Of a stretch of DNA of 7,279 nt, positions 1 through 4,820 are shown in pieces (position 1 is the first letter of the stretch; each line of letters begins with the position of its first letter). The stretch comes from JAMCXS01 sp964459065 (GTDB lineage Bacteria > Acidobacteriota > Terriglobia > UBA7540), in NCBI GenBank assembly GCA_964459065.1, contig CAYWMN010000193.1, forward strand, positions 1 through 7,279, given 5' to 3'. The translations under genes were made by a program, and so were the position numbers. A model generated the notes under the pieces. It made no database searches, was not told the origin of the DNA, and saw only the letters and a list, made by a program, of their open reading frames with translations.

Positions 1-1999
1 CTCGAGTTCCAGTGACCGTCACGTCGTCGCGCGCCACGCCTCGCACCGCCGCCATCATGGCCGCCCCGCTGCGCGCCAGAACTCCCGCGCCGCCCGGGCC
101 AAAGAGTTTCTTCGAGATAGCGATTACTTCCGGATCGTTCGCTCCGTGCTCGGCGGAGTTGCTTGGCACGGCGCCCACGGCGATCACCCGCATGCCGTCT
201 TCGGCCAGCGTTTCGATCTTGCGGTAGGCGGCAAGCGATACCGTGCGCGCCCCGGGAATGATCATCACGCGGTATTCTTCCGTTCCGATCTTCGCCCGGC
301 CGTTGCCTTCCCAGGTGCTGCGCAGGATGCTGTCGGTATCGGCCACATCGCAATCCACCTGCTCGGTCTGGAGGCGGTCGACCACCTGGGCCACCACGGG
401 CTGGTCTTCCATTCCGGTTGTAGCCAGGCCGGGAACTTCCACGCGGTTCGGCTTCGGTTCGTCTCCCTCGGACATTCCCACGCTCCAGGCGTCTTCAATG
501 GGATACATTACCGTGACGTCGGCAACGTGCTGTCCCCGGACGTTCATGTAGGCAAGACGGTTGGTATACACCGCGAACTTTTTGAAGTATTTCCAGTAAG
601 GGTTCTGGTAAAACCACGAATTCGGCCAGTCGTCCATGCGGGTGGGGTTGCTGCTCTCGTTGTAATCGAACTTGTGAAAGACGTAGAAATTGACGCCGTA
701 CACTCCCAGCATGTTGACCCCGTAGCGCGTCTGGTCCAGCGTAATGGCCCAGCCTGCGCCACCCAGGCTTTCCGCCGTGGTTCGCTTTTTGCCGTACATG
801 TGCGAGACGGAGCTGATCTGCTTCGGCTTCCACGAGCCGATCACGCGCGGAAACGTGTAGCGGAAATCTTCGTTGTCCGTGCCCGGAATCGCCACGTTCC
901 GCCAGGTGCGAAAATAATCCCCCTCATCCACGTAGTTCCAGAGCGGTTCCAGGGTGTGCCCGGTCATTTGGATGTGATGGGCGGCATCCCAATCGTCAAT
1001 TTGCTTGAACCAGGAATCGGCAAACAGGTGGGAGTAGACGTCAAAGTAATCGCAGCGCACCTTGATGGTTTCCGGCCCGGCATTGTAAAAGAGCATGGGC
1101 AGGCGGCTGGCGATGTCGTAGCCTTTCTCCTTGCGGAATCGCTCGCGCAAAACCGAATCCCATGCCAGCGGAATATTGGAAATTTCATCAAAGAACGACC
1201 CTGGAATGGTGTTGCCGAAATATTGCGGGTAGCGCTTGTAATAGGCTTCATAGGTGATGTTGATGAAGTCGCGCACCGTCGCCGGATTCAGGTAGTCGAT
1301 AAACGGGAAACTCATCGGGACGGGCGAAAAAACGCTGAGCCGCCATTTGCCGGTGGGTGCTTGCCAGCTACCGCCGCCCGGCCGCCGGTTGAGGTCCGTC
1401 AGATTCACAAAGCTTTTGGGGTCCAGTGTGCCTTGGGCGGTGATGCGCGCAGCAATCACAAAGCGCGCCTTGGGAAAGTTCACCATCACGCGCCCAGGCC
1501 CTTTGACGGGAACCGCTTTTACTTCCAGCCCCATGCCAAGGTTGCGTTTGGGATTGGCTTTGATGGTTCTGCCGCCTGCGCTGCCGCTCGGCCATCCGTC
1601 CTCGTCGTAGATGTAGGTATGAAAGCCAATCTTGTGGGCGTGGTGAACCGCCACGCTCACCGCGTCCCACCAGCCTTTTGAAAAGTATGGTGTCTTGCTC
1701 TGGTCGATGCCCGGGCGCGCGTGCATGAAAGCGCCATAGACGCCCTTGTCCTTCATCTGGTCCATCTGCCAGATGATTTTGCTGGGCACGAGCGTGTCGT
1801 TCCAGGACCAGAAGGGCGTGATGGAATAATTGTGCGGAGGATGGACGAAATTCTCCTTCAGCGAATTGCCCGACGGCCGGGCCGGACTTTGCGCCATCAG
1901 CGCGAGCGCCGTAAGTGCCGGAAGCAGCACGCGCAAGGCTTTGCCGATGCCTCGCAGCCTTTTCGGAGACATGTTTGTTTTCACAGGACGGTCTTGCAT
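1..1999 (-). CDS. Secreted GH106-like (alpha-L-rhamnosidase-type) glycoside hydrolase, C-terminus cut by window edge
   Basis: I translated the minus strand from the ATG at 1999-1997 and found 666 codons with no stop before the left edge, so the C-terminus is missing. Residues 10-40 form a Sec-type signal peptide: a basic start (SPKRLRG), a hydrophobic core (LRVLLPALTALALMA) and a likely cut near AQSPA. There is no lipobox cysteine. The mature part carries signatures I associate with GH106-like hydrolases: PFWSWND (62-68), MHARPG (92-97), YDEDGWPSG (131-139), YLNPATV (236-242), FFDEIS (269-274), ESLGGAGW (410-417), GVNFYVFH (435-442) and VADVTVMYP (492-500). Characterised GH106 members remove alpha-L-rhamnose from plant polysaccharides, but many relatives are untested, so the substrate is an inference. 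Family members usually run to about 900-1100 residues, so several hundred, probably beta-rich domains, lie outside. An in-frame second ATG at 1972 is possible; the first is preferred because a GGGGG run precedes it. It is probably the third gene of the operon. Confidence 0.8.
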   Translation of the reverse strand, partial: MQDRPVKTNMSPKRLRGIGKALRVLLPALTALALMAQSPARPSGNSLKENFVHPPHNYSITPFWSWNDTLVPSKIIWQMDQMKDKGVYGAFMHARPGIDQSKTPYFSKGWWDAVSVAVHHAHKIGFHTYIYDEDGWPSGSAGGRTIKANPKRNLGMGLEVKAVPVKGPGRVMVNFPKARFVIAARITAQGTLDPKSFVNLTDLNRRPGGGSWQAPTGKWRLSVFSPVPMSFPFIDYLNPATVRDFINITYEAYYKRYPQYFGNTIPGSFFDEISNIPLAWDSVLRERFRKEKGYDIASRLPMLFYNAGPETIKVRCDYFDVYSHLFADSWFKQIDDWDAAHHIQMTGHTLEPLWNYVDEGDYFRTWRNVAIPGTDNEDFRYTFPRVIGSWKPKQISSVSHMYGKKRTTAESLGGAGWAITLDQTRYGVNMLGVYGVNFYVFHKFDYNESSNPTRMDDWPNSWFYQNPYWKYFKKFAVYTNRLAYMNVRGQHVADVTVMYPIEDAWSVGMSEGDEPKPNRVEVPGLATTGMEDQPVVAQVVDRLQTEQVDCDVADTDSILRSTWEGNGRAKIGTEEYRVMIIPGARTVSLAAYRKIETLAEDGMRVIAVGAVPSNSAEHGANDPEVIAISKKLFGPGGAGVLARSGAAMMAAVRGVARDDVTVTGTR

Positions 2000-2007
2000 T
2001 CGAGCTA

Positions 2008-2012
2008 CCCCC
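2008..2012 (-). promoter_or_regulatory. Possible ribosome binding site for the GH106-like gene
   Basis: On the minus strand a GGGGG run lies 8 bases before the ATG at 1999. It is a non-canonical but purine-rich match to the anti-Shine-Dalgarno region and is better than anything before the alternative ATG at 1972. It supports the upstream start but does not prove it. Confidence 0.4.
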
Positions 2013-2016
2013 GTAA

Positions 2017-2033
2017 ATCAGTTTGATCAGTTT
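2017..2033. repeat. Two 8-bp direct repeats in the gap before the GH106-like gene
   Basis: ATCAGTTT occurs at 2017-2024 and again at 2026-2033, one base apart, giving a 9-base period. The junction contains the palindrome TGATCA. It lies 18-34 bases upstream of the start at 1999, where an operator or core promoter could sit, in a stretch more AT-rich than its surroundings. No regulator can be named and it may be chance. Confidence 0.35.
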
Positions 2034-2102
2034 TGCCGCGCCAGCCTGGAATCTGGGTTGGCGGCGGACCTGCTGGAAAGAATCCTTTGCTCTGTGACTG
2101 AA

Positions 2103-4703
2103 CTAGCTTGCCTGAATATGATAACCGACGTGAAGCTCCATTTGGGCTCCCGGATCGAGCTTTCGCTTGTTGGACCAGATGCCCAGGTACATCCAATTCT
2201 GCCCGCACGATCGCCATCGTGCCGTGCAGCGGTTCACCTGGCTGGGGTCAAATCGCATGAGAAATTCGAGCGCCAGCAGCGAATGCTTCAGCCGCCATTC
2301 GCCCGCTGGAAGACCGGGGCCCTGGTATCGCTCCTCGCCCTGGTACTCCTGCGTTAAAGAGGAGAAGTGGCGCACCACTTGTTTGCCGCCGCGGGTTCGG
2401 AAACGGAAGTCAAATTCCATGGGCGCGTCGTGGTTGAAGGGGTTTGGCTCGAACCCGGATTTCAAGGTGAGCGTCATCGGTTTGCTGCCATGGTTCACGG
2501 CGCGGGTATGGCTGAGCACGGTTGCGCCCGCTGAATCAAGTTCGAGCGTATGCTCGAGCCTCAGGCCACCGGCGGTCTCTCCGATCAGACGGCAGCTGCG
2601 TTTTTGCTCGGAGCCCGGTTCGATGCGCCACTTGACCTCGATCGGTTTCGAATCAAAGAAGTCGCCGTAAGGCAATACGGAGAGGCCTCCAAAATCCGGG
2701 TTCCAGATTTCCGCGTGTTGCCACACCTCCTCGGGCCCGGGGTGCCGCACAAGGTTGCGGCCGCTGCTCTTCTCGGTCAGGTGTGCAATCCGTCCGCTCA
2801 ATCCCGGCACCACCACTGCACGCAGGGTATCGCTCTCGATTTCGGTCGCCGGGTAAGCCTTCATGTGAGCCGCAAATTGCTGCAGGTCGGCATCATTGGT
2901 CTGGCCTTCGTGGAGCCGGAAATTGCCCAGGCGCTTGAGGTCCGCCATAAAAGTGTGGAAGCGCCGGGTAAGTCCCGGAAGGTCCTCGGGAGTGTAGAGC
3001 CCGCCGCTCACCACAAAACGCTTGGAGGCCAGCAACTCCGCGTAATCGACCGATAGCCTGGCCCTGTGGACGCGCCGGAGAATCGTTGCGTTGCCGGCCC
3101 GTGCTTCCGCCTGGCGGAACAGCCCGCGCACATACTGAAAGTCCTCCGTTGAAAGATGCGGCGAACGCCGAATGGTGATGTGCTGGCCTTCGCCGTTGGG
3201 GACAAATCGCACCTTTCGTTGCAGGAAGTTGTGATAGTCCAGCAGCGGCTGGGCGGCGCGGCCATAAAAGATCTCGTGGAATTCCTTGCTGTCATGCTCC
3301 ACATTGGTGGCGGGGTTCCAGAGCAGGCGCGCCATGACGTAAGAGCGCAGGGCTGAGGTTTGCCCGCCGCCTCCGCCGTTGGCATCGTCCTCAAAAAAGA
3401 TTCCTACCACGCCGTGCCGGTGGTACATTCCGGTGTCCACTCGAATCTCGTCAAAATCCGGGAAGGGAAGAAGGAAGCTGGAAAAGTTCGTGGTGTAGTG
3501 CCAGATGTAGAGCTGGCTTGTCATGGCGGACCAGCCCCGCAGGTTTCGCATAAACGGCAGGCTCCACGCGCAGGTCTCAACGGGATGCGCCTCGCAGTTG
3601 CCGATGGGGCACAGCCGCACGCGGACGTTCGGCCGGGGCCTCACATGACGCGGAGGCTTTTCGGACATCTGGTAAGCGATTGTATCAATCAGTTTGTCGG
3701 GATAGCGTCTGGCAACCTGTTCAGCGATCGCGTTGACAAACCGCAGCAGGACGCCCGAGACGGCGCCTTCTTCCCGAACCACCCGCTGGCAGTTCGCGCA
3801 CTCGCACCAGCCGTTGCAGTCGTTCTGCGAAACGGAGAAGATTTTTGCTTCCGGGTGATCTTTAATCCAGCCGAGCACAACTCGCGTCGCCACGCGCCGC
3901 AGTTCCTGGTTGGTCAGGCAAAGCTGGGCGTTCTTATGGGTCCGCCGGCCGTCGATCAAGGCAAAGTATTCCGGGTGCGAGGCAAAGTACTTTTGGGGCG
4001 GAATCATTTTGTAGAACGAGTGGACGAAAGGATAATACTTGACCGACCCTCCGGTTGAGGCGTCCAGGCGGGTTGCCATCCCGCCATTCACCTTGTTGCG
4101 CGCTCCCCAATCCTTGCCGAACGCTTCGCGGGCGAACGGCTCGCGGTATTCGAAGGCGGGCCGCTCGGTCTCATCAAGCGCGGGAATCGTGAGGGTCGTC
4201 CGGCGCGGAATGCGGCTGGCGTTTTCCGCAACCCAGCGGCAGCCCAGTCTTTCAAGGAAAGTGTAAACGCCGTACATGGTGCCGCGCTGGCGTCCGCCAG
4301 AGATCACCAGGTTCGCTCCGATCGTCTTGACCGTAAAACCTTCGGCGCCGAGTTTTTCGTAGGGGATGCCGGGCTTGAGCGCGTCCAGCGCCGCGCTTTG
4401 TCCCACGAAGATCGAGTGCCCTCCGCTTTTCGCCGCGCGGCTGACGATCGGCAATTCGGCTCCCGACATCTCCTGCAAAAAATGCTGGAGTTCGCGCGCG
4501 CCCCGCTGCTCGGATAGCGATGCCTTCCGGCTCAGCACAATCGAGTAGCGCGACCGCCCGTTGCGGACCAGTTCGATTTCACCCGCCGGTGCTGCTTCAA
4601 GCGTGGTGCCTAGCGTCGCCGTTCCCGCCGCCAGGCCCGTGAATTCAACCAGAAATTCCCGCCGGGAGGCGGCTTTCCAGATTTGCTTGCCTTCTTTTGC
4701 CAT
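2103..4703 (-). CDS. Tat-exported DUF4838 protein, probable glycan-active enzyme (paralogue B)
   Basis: Complete 866-residue gene ending in TAG at 2103-2105. The start ATG at 4703-4701 is fixed by a GAGGAT ribosome binding site 5 bases upstream and by a twin-arginine signal directly after it: SRREFLV (13-19), then a small-residue hydrophobic stretch (FTGLAAGTATLG). Residues about 43-175 resemble the alpha/beta domain that precedes GH20 and GH67 catalytic barrels (ARELQHFLQEMSGAELPI, then SGGRQRGTMYGVYTFLE). Residues about 180-500 are the DUF4838 core, with LCLTNQ (261-266), WCECANC (299-305), RPRPNV (355-360), IGNCEAH (367-373), WHYTTNF (401-407) and GIFFEDD (434-440) before a five-glycine run. 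A helical stretch follows (about 515-615). Residues about 620-866 look beta-rich, with LSGRIAHLTEKSSGRN (635-650) recalling galactose-mutarotase-type sandwiches. DUF4838 is common in polysaccharide-degrading bacteria, but I know no firm activity to assign. It should act outside the cytoplasm after folding. Paralogue of the gene at 4821-7279. Confidence 0.88.
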   Translation of the reverse strand: MAKEGKQIWKAASRREFLVEFTGLAAGTATLGTTLEAAPAGEIELVRNGRSRYSIVLSRKASLSEQRGARELQHFLQEMSGAELPIVSRAAKSGGHSIFVGQSAALDALKPGIPYEKLGAEGFTVKTIGANLVISGGRQRGTMYGVYTFLERLGCRWVAENASRIPRRTTLTIPALDETERPAFEYREPFAREAFGKDWGARNKVNGGMATRLDASTGGSVKYYPFVHSFYKMIPPQKYFASHPEYFALIDGRRTHKNAQLCLTNQELRRVATRVVLGWIKDHPEAKIFSVSQNDCNGWCECANCQRVVREEGAVSGVLLRFVNAIAEQVARRYPDKLIDTIAYQMSEKPPRHVRPRPNVRVRLCPIGNCEAHPVETCAWSLPFMRNLRGWSAMTSQLYIWHYTTNFSSFLLPFPDFDEIRVDTGMYHRHGVVGIFFEDDANGGGGGQTSALRSYVMARLLWNPATNVEHDSKEFHEIFYGRAAQPLLDYHNFLQRKVRFVPNGEGQHITIRRSPHLSTEDFQYVRGLFRQAEARAGNATILRRVHRARLSVDYAELLASKRFVVSGGLYTPEDLPGLTRRFHTFMADLKRLGNFRLHEGQTNDADLQQFAAHMKAYPATEIESDTLRAVVVPGLSGRIAHLTEKSSGRNLVRHPGPEEVWQHAEIWNPDFGGLSVLPYGDFFDSKPIEVKWRIEPGSEQKRSCRLIGETAGGLRLEHTLELDSAGATVLSHTRAVNHGSKPMTLTLKSGFEPNPFNHDAPMEFDFRFRTRGGKQVVRHFSSLTQEYQGEERYQGPGLPAGEWRLKHSLLALEFLMRFDPSQVNRCTARWRSCGQNWMYLGIWSNKRKLDPGAQMELHVGYHIQAS

Positions 4704-4820
4704 GTCTTATCCTCATTCCTCGGATAGAAAAAATAGATCTTGAAAATTGGCCGGATGCCTATCTTACGCCGCAAAGGCTGGGCTGGCGAGCGCTCTTTGA
4801 AGGTTTCACCGCGCCGGCCT
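4704..4820 (-). other. 117-bp spacer between the two DUF4838 genes
   Basis: Apart from the ribosome binding site near its left end, I find no coding potential here. Short GC palindromes (GCCGGC, GAGCGCTC) occur, but none forms a stem of useful length followed by a T run. I see no convincing -35/-10 pair. The absence of a terminator is compatible with co-transcription of the flanking genes. The spacer is long enough to hide a promoter of a class I cannot recognise. Confidence 0.5.
4709..4714 (-). promoter_or_regulatory. Ribosome binding site of the 866-residue DUF4838 gene
   Basis: GAGGAT on the minus strand, 5 bases before the ATG at 4703. A second GAGG-like run (GAGGAATGAGG) begins just upstream. 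This strong site confirms the start and includes the whole Tat signal in the protein. Confidence 0.75.

Noticed and set aside
495..833. Several short minus-strand frames within 265-1670
   Set aside because: They are out of frame with the continuous GH106-like reading frame that runs from 1999 to the left edge. The intact frame shows there is no frameshift and no need for separate small genes.
146..1681. Long plus-strand open frame of 511 codons
   Set aside because: It lies wholly opposite the GH106-like gene, whose minus-strand frame has clear family motifs and a signal peptide. The plus-strand translation is rich in H, V, R and G with no recognisable domain, typical of an antisense shadow in GC-rich DNA.
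4740..4820. Possible terminator hairpin between the two DUF4838 genes
   Set aside because: Only short self-complementary GC blocks (GCCGGC, GAGCGCTC) and a weak GGC/GCC stem are present. None has a long stem joined to a T run on the minus strand.
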